Of a stretch of 6,656 nt of DNA, positions 1 through 6,100 are shown piece after piece (position 1 is the first letter of the stretch; each line of letters starts with the position of its first letter). The notes below the pieces were generated by a model, which made no database searches, was not told where the DNA came from, and saw only the letters and a program-made list of their open reading frames with translations. Origin of the DNA: Halobacteriales archaeon SW_9_67_24 (lineage in GTDB: Archaea; Halobacteriota; Halobacteria; Halobacteriales; Halococcaceae); assembly GCA_003022685.1 (NCBI GenBank), contig PXSV01000192.1, positions 1 to 6,656 of the forward strand. The letters are read 5' to 3'. The translations under genes and the position numbers were made by a program.

Positions 1-121
1 GGTCCACGTCGCCGGCGACGCGAGTTTCGCCCCGGGGACGCTCGTCGGTCCACGGGCCCGCGTCGGGACTGGCGTCCAGACCAGTGGGACCGTCGAAGAG
101 GGCGCGGAGGTGGTGCGGTGA
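1..121 (+). CDS. glmU: GlmU-like bifunctional nucleotidyltransferase/acetyltransferase, C-terminal end (partial)
   Basis: The gene enters from the left edge and its last 39 codons are read in the frame starting at base 2, ending in TGA at 119-121. The visible residues show the hexad periodicity of a left-handed beta-helix (steps such as TLVGPR, ARVGTG, VQTSGT) and end in VEEGAEVVR. This is how the acetyltransferase domain of haloarchaeal GlmU-type proteins finishes. In that family the N-terminal half makes UDP-GlcNAc from UTP and GlcNAc-1-phosphate, and the helix half acetylates glucosamine-1-phosphate; neither active site is visible here. The position 64 bp upstream of glmS, same strand, supports the call, because GlmS makes the precursor of the GlmU substrate. 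A related sugar-1-phosphate nucleotidyltransferase with a helix tail but another substrate is possible. Confidence 0.7.
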   Translation, partial: VHVAGDASFAPGTLVGPRARVGTGVQTSGTVEEGAEVVR

Positions 122-170
122 CCGCGCCGGTCGGCCGACAGAGAGCGCACGACGTGACCGCCCCGCCGGG

Positions 171-176
171 GGAGGG
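171..176 (+). promoter_or_regulatory. Shine-Dalgarno site that fixes the glmS start
   Basis: The purine run GGAGGG lies 9 bases before the ATG at 186. It supports that ATG rather than the in-frame ATG at 84, which would add 34 residues and bury the catalytic cysteine. The 64 bp between the upstream stop (121) and this start show no obvious promoter, so co-transcription with the upstream gene is likely. Confidence 0.6.
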
Positions 177-185
177 GACGGCCTG

Positions 186-1982
186 ATGTGTGGGATCATC
201 GGAGCGATCGGCCGCGGTGAGGACACCCTTGATACGCTCGTCCACGGGCTCTCGAAACTCGAGTACCGCGGCTACGACTCCGCCGGCGTCGCACTGACGG
301 GCGACGGTGAACGCATCGAGATCCGCAAGACTGCGGGAGAGATCGACGATCTGCGCGCCGCGCTCGAGACGAACCGGCCGAGCGGCCGGGCCGGCGTCGG
401 TCACACGCGCTGGAGTACGCACGGCCCGCCGACCGACGAGAACGCCCACCCGCACGCCGACTGCACCGGCGAGGTCGCCGTCGTCCACAACGGCATCATC
501 GAGAACTACCAGTCCCTCCGGGACGAACTCGTGACCGCCGGCCACACGTTCCACAGCGACACCGACACCGAGGTCGTCCCCCACCTGATCGAGTCGGCGC
601 TCGCCGACGGGGCCGATCCAGAAAGCGCGTTCCGCGCGGCGATGGAACGGATCGAGGGGAGCTACGCGATCGCCGCGGTGTTCGCGGGCGGCGACGCGGT
701 CTACTGTGCGCGCGAGGACTCGCCGCTCGTGCTCGGCGTCGACGATGGCGCGACCTACCTCGCGAGCGACGTCCCCGCCTTCCGGGAGTTCACCGATCGC
801 GTGATCTACCTCGACGACGGCGAGGTCGCCCGGATCGACGATGACGGCTGGGCGGTAACGACGCTCGCCAGCGAGCCGGTCGAGAAAGCCGTCCACACCG
901 TCGAGTGGGACGCAGAAGAGACGGGAAAGAGCGGCTATGACCACTACATGCTGAAGGAGATCCACGAACAGCCCCGGGCGCTCCGGCAGTGTCTCCGGGG
1001 CCGGGTCGACGAGCTCGGCGGCACCGTCGAACTCGACGAACTCGACGCGCCGCCCCGGCCGACCGCGGTCCAGTTCGTGGCGTGTGGCACCTCCTATCAC
1101 GCTGCGCTCTACGGTGCGCAGCTGTTCCAGGACGCCGGGATCCCCGCCCAGGCGTTCCTCGCCAGCGAGTACGTCACCTCGCCGCCGCCGGCGGGCGACG
1201 CACTCGTGGTCGGCGTCACCCAGAGCGGGGAGACCGCCGACACCCTGAGTGCGCTCCGGGAGGCGAAGGGTCGGGGTGCGCGCACGCTCGCGCTGACCAA
1301 CGTGGTCGGCTCGACGGTCTCCCGGGAGTGCGATCGCGTCATCTACATCCGGGCGGGCCCGGAGATCGGCGTCGCGGCCTCGAAGACCTTTGCGAGCCAG
1401 CTCGCGGCGCTCAACCTGTTCGCGCTCGCCACCGCGAACGGCGGCGATCGGGAGGCATTGGGCGCGCTCCGGGACCTCCCGAGCGAGGTGCAAGCCGTGA
1501 TCGACGATTCGACCGCCGCCGAGGTCGCCGAACACTACCTCGACGCGGAGGGGTACTTCTTCATCGGCCGGGGGCTCAACTACCCCGTGGCGCTCGAAGG
1601 CGCGCTCAAGCTGAAGGAGATCACCTACCGCCACGCCGAGGGCTTTGCGGCGGGCGAGCTCAAACACGGCCCGCTCGCGCTCGTCACCCGGAACACGCCC
1701 GTGATCGCGATCGCGACCGGCGACGACGAGCTCGCCCGGAAGACGGTGGGCAACGTGAAGGAGGTCGAGGCCCGGAACGCCCCCGTGATCGCGGTGACCG
1801 ACGGTCAGTCGGACATCGAGCGCTACGCTGATCACGTCCTCCCGATCCCCGGGACTCACCCCCGGACCGCCGCGGTGCTCGCCAACGTCCAGCTCCAGCT
1901 GTTCGCCTACCACACCGCTGCCCAGCTCGGTCGCTCGATCGACAAACCCCGCAATCTCGCCAAAAGCGTCACTGTCGAGTAG
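186..1982 (+). CDS. glmS: Glutamine--fructose-6-phosphate aminotransferase (isomerizing), GlmS
   Basis: GlmS converts fructose-6-phosphate and glutamine to glucosamine-6-phosphate and glutamate in the cytoplasm, the first committed step to UDP-GlcNAc. The 598-residue product has the usual family length. The start at 186 puts Cys2 next to Met1, so removal of Met exposes the N-terminal nucleophile of class II glutamine amidotransferases (MCGIIGAIG). Further glutaminase motifs are YRGYDSAG (27-34), GHTRWSTHG (72-80) and HNGIIENY (from 101). Two SIS sugar-isomerase domains follow. The first contains CGTSYHA (from 300), QSGET (346-350) and AASKTF (397-402). The second carries ELKHGP (491-496), where the catalytic Glu sits. 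The C-terminus DKPRNLAKSVTVE is the family signature ending. No frameshift or missing key residue is visible. It lies 64 bp behind the GlmU-like gene and 117 bp ahead of the epimerase operon. Confidence 0.97.
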   Translation: MCGIIGAIGRGEDTLDTLVHGLSKLEYRGYDSAGVALTGDGERIEIRKTAGEIDDLRAALETNRPSGRAGVGHTRWSTHGPPTDENAHPHADCTGEVAVVHNGIIENYQSLRDELVTAGHTFHSDTDTEVVPHLIESALADGADPESAFRAAMERIEGSYAIAAVFAGGDAVYCAREDSPLVLGVDDGATYLASDVPAFREFTDRVIYLDDGEVARIDDDGWAVTTLASEPVEKAVHTVEWDAEETGKSGYDHYMLKEIHEQPRALRQCLRGRVDELGGTVELDELDAPPRPTAVQFVACGTSYHAALYGAQLFQDAGIPAQAFLASEYVTSPPPAGDALVVGVTQSGETADTLSALREAKGRGARTLALTNVVGSTVSRECDRVIYIRAGPEIGVAASKTFASQLAALNLFALATANGGDREALGALRDLPSEVQAVIDDSTAAEVAEHYLDAEGYFFIGRGLNYPVALEGALKLKEITYRHAEGFAAGELKHGPLALVTRNTPVIAIATGDDELARKTVGNVKEVEARNAPVIAVTDGQSDIERYADHVLPIPGTHPRTAAVLANVQLQLFAYHTAAQLGRSIDKPRNLAKSVTVE

Positions 1983-2099
1983 ACGACCCACGAGCCGGTT
2001 TTAGCTCACTTTCCTCCGAACGTTCGTCCGGCGACAGCACCACGAGTCGGAGGGAAAACGTTTTGTCGATGGGAGAGTTACTCGGAAACCGAGTAACCA
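1983..2099 (+). promoter_or_regulatory. Intergenic regulatory region between glmS and the epimerase operon
   Basis: This 117-bp gap is the only sizeable non-coding stretch upstream of the three-gene operon, so its promoter should lie here. A short T run (1999-2002) just after glmS could help end transcription, but no hairpin supports it. A weak AT-rich element, AAAACGTTTT (2055-2064), followed by G and TCGATG, is the best candidate for the TATA/BRE area, about 25-35 bp upstream of the palindrome centre. The last 23 bases hold a perfect palindrome annotated separately. Promoter placement is inferred from composition only. Confidence 0.45.
2077..2097. promoter_or_regulatory. Perfect palindrome, probable TrmB-type operator
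   Basis: Arms GTTACTCGG (2077-2085) and CCGAGTAAC (2089-2097) are exact reverse complements around AAA. Within it, TACT (2079-2082), eight bases and GAGTA (2091-2095) match the TACT-N7-8-GAGTA motif published for TrmB, the glucose-responsive regulator of Halobacterium salinarum. The site ends two bases before the ATG at 2100 and lies downstream of the candidate TATA region. For TrmB-type control, that location would mean repression rather than activation, relieved when sugar is present. An alternative is an RNA hairpin masking the start codon if the transcript has a leader. The palindrome is seen; the regulator is inferred. Confidence 0.6.
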
Positions 2100-3275
2100 A
2101 TGTCGATCATCGTCACCGGAGCGGACGGATACGTCGGGTGGCCGACCGTCCTCAGGATCGCGAAGCGGACCGACCAGCGCGTGCTCGGCGTGGACAATTT
2201 CGCCAGGCGCGAGTGGGTCGCGTCGGTCGGGGCGAGAAGCGCCACGTCGGTCGCCCCGGTCGAGGACCGACTCGCGGCCGCCGAGGAACAGGGGCTTTCG
2301 AACCTCTCCGTTATCGAGGGCGACCTCACGGAGCGAGCGTTCGTCGACCGGCTGCTCGCGGTCCACGAACCCGAGGCGGTGATCCACACCGCCGCCCAGC
2401 CCTCCGCACCCTTTTCACAGATCAACGGCGAGCACGCAAACGAGACCCAGCACAACAACCTGCAGGCGACCCGCAATCTCGTCTTCGGCCTGCACGAACA
2501 CGACCTGAACGACACCCACTTCGTCGAGACCACCACGACGGGCGTATACGGCGCGCCCGAGTTCCCCATCCCGGAGGGTGGAGCGACGATGGAGAACGAC
2601 GGCGAGCGCGACGAGGTCCCCTTCCCCGCGATGGCGGGCTCGTGGTATCACCTCACAAAGAGCCACGACGCGGCGAACCTCCGGCTCGCACACACCCAGT
2701 TCGACCTCCCGATCAGTGACGTCCGGACCGCAATCATCTACGGGGCCGGCACCGACGAGACTCGGGCCGACGAACGACTCGCCACGCGGCTCGACTTCGA
2801 TTACTACTTCGGGGTCGTCGCCCACCGCTTCGCGGCTCAGGCGGTCGCGGGCTACCCGCTGACGGTCTATGGAAAAGGCGAGCAGCGAAAGCCGTTCGTG
2901 AGCCTCGAAGATGCGGTCGAGGGGCTCGCGCGCCTCGCGCTCTGTGATCCCGACGACCGGCCCGAACCGCACACGGTCTACAACCAGACGACGCGCGCGA
3001 TCAGCATCGTCGAGATCGCCGAGACCATCGCCGACGTCGGCGCGGAGTACGATCTCGATGTCTCGGTTGAACACGTCGAGAATCCGCGCGAGGAGGACGA
3101 AACCCACAAAATGGAGATCGAGCACGACCGCTATGACCGACTGATCGACGGCGGGTCGGTCGACTTCGAGACCGGGATGGACGAGGTGCTCGGGGCGATG
3201 ACCGAGCAGGCGGCGGTCGTCACGGCCCACGAGGACCGCTTCCTGCCGGACGTGCTCGAAGACCGGGAGGACTGA
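2100..3275 (+). CDS. SQD1/Agl3-like NAD-dependent nucleotide-sugar epimerase (UDP-sulfoquinovose synthase family)
   Basis: This 391-residue extended SDR protein has the Rossmann motif GADGYVG (7-13), an NAD-ribose acidic end of beta-2 (VDNFARREW, 31-39) and the catalytic pair Tyr183/Lys187 in YHLTK. Its family-specific blocks match plant and bacterial UDP-sulfoquinovose synthase (SQD1/SqdB) and archaeal Agl3: GYVGWPT, QPSAPFSQI (100-108), TQHNN (116-120), WYHLTKSHD, IIYGAGTDET (212-221), PLTVYGKG (253-260) and VENPREE. Those enzymes make UDP-sulfoquinovose from UDP-glucose and sulfite. One departure is that the family motif I recall as TMGEYG reads TTGVYG here (146-151), so Val replaces a Glu and the sulfonation chemistry is uncertain. 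The gene is first in a three-gene operon behind the palindrome and overlaps the next gene by one base. The family is well supported; the exact product is not. Confidence 0.75.
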   Translation: MSIIVTGADGYVGWPTVLRIAKRTDQRVLGVDNFARREWVASVGARSATSVAPVEDRLAAAEEQGLSNLSVIEGDLTERAFVDRLLAVHEPEAVIHTAAQPSAPFSQINGEHANETQHNNLQATRNLVFGLHEHDLNDTHFVETTTTGVYGAPEFPIPEGGATMENDGERDEVPFPAMAGSWYHLTKSHDAANLRLAHTQFDLPISDVRTAIIYGAGTDETRADERLATRLDFDYYFGVVAHRFAAQAVAGYPLTVYGKGEQRKPFVSLEDAVEGLARLALCDPDDRPEPHTVYNQTTRAISIVEIAETIADVGAEYDLDVSVEHVENPREEDETHKMEIEHDRYDRLIDGGSVDFETGMDEVLGAMTEQAAVVTAHEDRFLPDVLEDRED

Positions 3276-4198
3276 TGGACCTCCTCGTCACCGGCGGCTA
3301 TGGGTACATCGGGAGCGCGCTCGTCCCCATGCTCTGTGAGGACGACCGGGTGGACCGGGTCGTCGTGCTCGACGATCTCTCGACGGGATCGCCGCGGAAC
3401 CTCATGGGCTGCGTAGGTGATATCGACTTCCGGGGGGGCGACGTCCGGGAGTACGGCGACGTCGAGAGCGCGGTGCGGGGCGTCGACGGAATCGTCCATC
3501 TCGCGGCGATCACCGGCGCGGACAGCACCCACGACCGCCGCGAGGAGACCTACGCGACCAATCTGGAGGGAACGCGGAACGTGCTCACCGCCGCCGGGAA
3601 GATGGGCGTCGAGCAGGTCGTCGTGGCCTCCTCGTGTAACATCTACGGCCGGGCGACGAGCACCGACATCGACGAGGGAATCGAGCCCGATCCGATCAAT
3701 CCCTACGCCGAGACCAAGTACGAGTCCGAGAACCTCCTCCGCGAGTACGCCGCGGAGTACGACATGGATGGAACGGCGATCCGGCTGAGCACGGTGTACG
3801 GCGACGCACCGGGCATCCGGTTCAACCTCGTCGTGAACGGGTTCGTCTTCCGGGCGCTCACCGGCCGCCCCCTGACGGTGTACGGCGACGGCTCGAACTG
3901 GCGGCCGTTCGTCCACGTCCACGACGCCGCACGAGCCTACCGTGACGCCGTGCTCCGCCCGGACGCGTGGTCGAAGCCCGTCTACAACGTGGGGGCGAAC
4001 GACGAGAACTACCGGATAGCGGACGTCGCTACACTCATTAGCGAGGAAATCGACACGGTAGACGTGACATACCTCGAAGACGAACATCCCGGTCCCTCCT
4101 ATCACGTGAACTTCGACCGGCTCGGCGAGACCGGCTTCGCCCCCGAGTACACGCTTCGCGAGGGTGTCCGCGAACTCGCACGGAGGTTCGCGGGATGA
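3275..4198 (+). CDS. NAD-dependent nucleotide-sugar epimerase/dehydratase (extended SDR), second of trio
   Basis: A 307-residue extended SDR enzyme of the UDP-glucose 4-epimerase/dTDP-glucose dehydratase superfamily. Visible elements are GGYGYIG (7-13) for NAD, VLDDLSTG (31-38) with acidic residues for NAD(H) preference, HLAA (75-78), the Ser/Cys segment VASSCNIYG (117-125), catalytic Tyr144 and Lys148 in YAETK, the substrate-domain motif PLTVYGDGSNWRPFVHV (199-215) and VYNVG (236-240). The intact Ser-Tyr-Lys triad suggests oxidation and re-reduction of the sugar C4, as in epimerases. No residue I can see settles epimerase versus dehydratase, or the sugar. Its ATG shares one base with the stop of the preceding gene (TGATG), and GGGAGG (3265-3270) lies four bases before the start, so translation is probably coupled. 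Confidence 0.85.
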   Translation: MDLLVTGGYGYIGSALVPMLCEDDRVDRVVVLDDLSTGSPRNLMGCVGDIDFRGGDVREYGDVESAVRGVDGIVHLAAITGADSTHDRREETYATNLEGTRNVLTAAGKMGVEQVVVASSCNIYGRATSTDIDEGIEPDPINPYAETKYESENLLREYAAEYDMDGTAIRLSTVYGDAPGIRFNLVVNGFVFRALTGRPLTVYGDGSNWRPFVHVHDAARAYRDAVLRPDAWSKPVYNVGANDENYRIADVATLISEEIDTVDVTYLEDEHPGPSYHVNFDRLGETGFAPEYTLREGVRELARRFAG

Positions 4199-5199
4199 GC
4201 GCGACCGACACCGAAGCCGGCGGCGACAGCGGTGACGAACCGACGACCGTCGCGATCACCGGCGCGGCGGGGTACATCGGGAGCTGCGTCGTCAAACAGC
4301 TCCAAGCGGCTCACCCAGAGTGGGAGATCGAAGCGTTCGACAACTTCTATCTCGGCGACGTTCGCCAGATCGGCGACGTCCCAGTCGAGCATCTCGACGT
4401 CCGCGACCGCGACCGGCTCGAAAGGGCGCTCGACGGCGCGGACGTCGTGATGCATCTCGCCGCGCTCAGTGGCGTCGACGACTGTGCGGACCACCCGAAC
4501 CTCGCCTACGAGGTCAACGTTCAGGGAACCGAAAACGTGGCGTGGTTCTGCCGGAAACACGGGGCTGGACTGATCTTCCCGTTCAGCATGGGTGTCATCG
4601 GCGACCCCGAGGAGTTCCCGATCACGGTCGACCATCCACGGAATCCACTCAACTGGTACGGTCGGACCAAGCTGCTGAACGAGCGCGCGATCGAAACCTA
4701 CGCCGACGGAGCGTTCCCGGCTCACCAGTTCATGATCGCGAACCTCTACGGCGATCACACGATCGACGGCGAACGGATCTCGAAGGGCACGGTGACGAAC
4801 TTCTTCCTCGATCGTGCGCTCTCGGGCGGGACGCTCACGGTGTACGAGCCAGGCACCCAGTCACGCAACTACGTCCACGTCGAGGACGTCGCACGGGCCT
4901 ACGTCGACAGCGCCGAGGCGATCGTCGACGCGCTCGATCGCGGCGAGACCGGCGTCGCGAAGTACGAACTCGCCAGCGACGAGGACCCGAGCGTGCAGGA
5001 GATCGCCCAGTCGGTCGCCGAGATCGCGGCCGAGAAACGCGACATCGAGGCTGACGTCGAGATAATCGAGAACCCGCGGTCGGGCGAGACGCTCGTGGAC
5101 TCGTTCCCCGTCGATACCGGTAGCACCGAGCGCGACCTCGGCTGGTCCGCCGAACGTACCGTCGAGGAGACGATCCGCGAGCGACTCAGTACGGCGTAA
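4195..5199 (+). CDS. NAD-dependent nucleotide-sugar epimerase/dehydratase (extended SDR), third of trio
   Basis: A 334-residue extended SDR protein, clearly divergent from the two before it. It begins with about 17 acidic, probably disordered residues, then TTVAITGAAGYIG, whose glycine motif is at 23-29. AFDNFYLGD (47-55) is the NAD-ribose region and HLAALSGVDD (87-96) follows. Ser131 (FPFSMGVIG) with Tyr155/Lys159 (YGRTK) forms the catalytic triad. TLTVYEPGTQSRNYVHVEDVARAY (213-236, key residues Y217, R224, H228) is the sugar-domain block. The ATG overlaps the preceding stop by four bases (ATGA), and GGAGG (4182-4186) lies eight bases upstream, which supports this start. The gene ends in TAA directly against the stop of the opposing uridylyltransferase gene. 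It is probably a sugar epimerase or C4-reductase acting with its operon partners; the substrate cannot be read. Confidence 0.85.
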   Translation: MSATDTEAGGDSGDEPTTVAITGAAGYIGSCVVKQLQAAHPEWEIEAFDNFYLGDVRQIGDVPVEHLDVRDRDRLERALDGADVVMHLAALSGVDDCADHPNLAYEVNVQGTENVAWFCRKHGAGLIFPFSMGVIGDPEEFPITVDHPRNPLNWYGRTKLLNERAIETYADGAFPAHQFMIANLYGDHTIDGERISKGTVTNFFLDRALSGGTLTVYEPGTQSRNYVHVEDVARAYVDSAEAIVDALDRGETGVAKYELASDEDPSVQEIAQSVAEIAAEKRDIEADVEIIENPRSGETLVDSFPVDTGSTERDLGWSAERTVEETIRERLSTA

Positions 5200-5988
5200 C
5201 TACTCGTTCGGAGTTGCGTCCGCCGTTTCGGTTCCGGAGTCGGCGTTCGCCTCCGTTTCTGTACCGGTCTCGCCACGTTGTTCCTGAAGCCGTCGTTCGG
5301 CCTCGTCCCGATCCTCGGGATAGCCCACGTCGATCCGCCAGCCGTCCATCCGGACCGCATCGATCGTCCGGCCGGAACGGAGCAGCAGGTCGATCGCGTC
5401 GGAGATCTCGTACTCGCCGCGCCCCGAAGGCTGGACGAGATGGCAGGCGTGGAAGATCGCTGGCGTGAACGTGTAAAATCCCGTGAGAACCAGGTTCGTC
5501 GGCGGGTCGTCGGGCTTTTCGACGATGTCGGTGACCTCGCCGTAGTCGTTGGTGTCACAGACGCCGTAGCGGGAGGCCTCCTCCCAGGGGACCTCCTCGA
5601 CGAGGAAGGCGGCGTCGGCGCGGTCCTCGCGCTGGCGGTCCACGACATCGGTGAGGTTGGCGTCGAAGATGTTGTCGCCGAGGATGAGCATGAACTCGTC
5701 GTCGATGTGCTCCTCGGCGGTGAGCAGCGCGTGGGCGATCCCCTTCGGCTCGCGCTGGTGGGTGTAGGTGATCGGCACCCCTTCGAACTCGTCGTGGTAG
5801 TGGCTGACGATGACCTCCTTCTTGTAGCCGACGACGACGATGAGTTCGTCGGCACCGAGATCGGTGAGATACTCGAAGCAATGCGTGAGGATTGGCTTCC
5901 CATCGATTTCGACCATTCCCTTCGGCTTGTCCTCGGTGAGCGGCCGGAGGCGAGTCCCCTCGCCGGCGGCGATCACGACGGCTTTCAT
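5200..5988 (-). CDS. aglF: UTP--glucose-1-phosphate uridylyltransferase-type sugar nucleotidyltransferase (AglF-like)
   Basis: The 262-residue product belongs to the sugar nucleotidyltransferase family, which joins NTP and a sugar-1-phosphate to give NDP-sugar and pyrophosphate. From my memory of the family it resembles Haloferax AglF, a glucose-1-phosphate uridylyltransferase of N-glycosylation. Signatures are AAGEGTRLRPLTEDKPKGM (7-25, nucleotide loop with Arg13 and Lys23), LGDN (103-106, metal Asp105), EKP (157-159) and GWRIDVGYPED (216-226). Residues 240-262 form a Thr/Glu-rich acidic tail of low complexity. The start at 5988 is chosen because MKAVVIAAGEGT begins the fold; in-frame upstream ATGs would add a non-conserved leader reaching into the opposite gene. 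A thymidylyltransferase-like specificity is the main alternative. The opposing dehydrogenase would use UDP-glucose, which favours UTP. The 3' end abuts the third SDR gene with no gap. Confidence 0.85.
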   Translation of the reverse strand: MKAVVIAAGEGTRLRPLTEDKPKGMVEIDGKPILTHCFEYLTDLGADELIVVVGYKKEVIVSHYHDEFEGVPITYTHQREPKGIAHALLTAEEHIDDEFMLILGDNIFDANLTDVVDRQREDRADAAFLVEEVPWEEASRYGVCDTNDYGEVTDIVEKPDDPPTNLVLTGFYTFTPAIFHACHLVQPSGRGEYEISDAIDLLLRSGRTIDAVRMDGWRIDVGYPEDRDEAERRLQEQRGETGTETEANADSGTETADATPNE

Positions 5989-6100
5989 GTACGTCCGTCC
6001 AGCGCCGGGTCGCAAAAGCCTGTTCATCGGCCCGCTCGGGCGCTCGATCCCGGTGGTGTCCATCCGAACGCTCAAGACCGGAGGTGGAAAAGAAGCCGGC
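5989..6100. promoter_or_regulatory. Divergent promoter region between the uridylyltransferase and UDP-glucose dehydrogenase genes
   Basis: These 112 bp separate two head-to-head genes and should hold both promoters. For the minus-strand gene, a TTTT core (6017 to 6014, read GCTTTTGC) lies about 26-29 bp before its ATG, the distance expected for a TATA element serving a leaderless haloarchaeal transcript. For the plus-strand gene, GGAGGTG (6080-6086) looks like a Shine-Dalgarno site but sits 14 bases from the ATG, which is long. No clear TATA element or operator palindrome is visible for it. Confidence 0.45.

Noticed and set aside
84..185. In-frame N-terminal extension of GlmS from an ATG at 84
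   Set aside because: It would bury the catalytic Cys2, its Arg-rich sequence is not family-like, it overlaps the end of the upstream gene, and a good Shine-Dalgarno site precedes the ATG at 186.
989..1831. Long open frame on the + strand inside glmS (280 codons)
   Set aside because: It is an Arg/Pro-rich out-of-frame shadow typical of high-G+C haloarchaeal genes; the overlapping glmS frame has full family motifs.
2017..2026. Short palindromes CGAACGTTCG (2017-2026) and AAAACGTTTT (2055-2064)
   Set aside because: At ten bases each they are expected by chance at this scale and match no motif I know; only the 21-base palindrome is convincing.
2415..3230. Long minus-strand open frames opposite the SDR genes (also 3131-4105 and 4102-4758)
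   Set aside because: They show no recognisable domain and lie opposite clearly conserved enzymes; they arise from GC-rich codon third positions.
5201..5215. TACT...GAGT resemblance to the TrmB motif at the convergent gene ends
   Set aside because: The spacer is six bases, not seven or eight, the last base does not match, and it lies in the end of a coding region.
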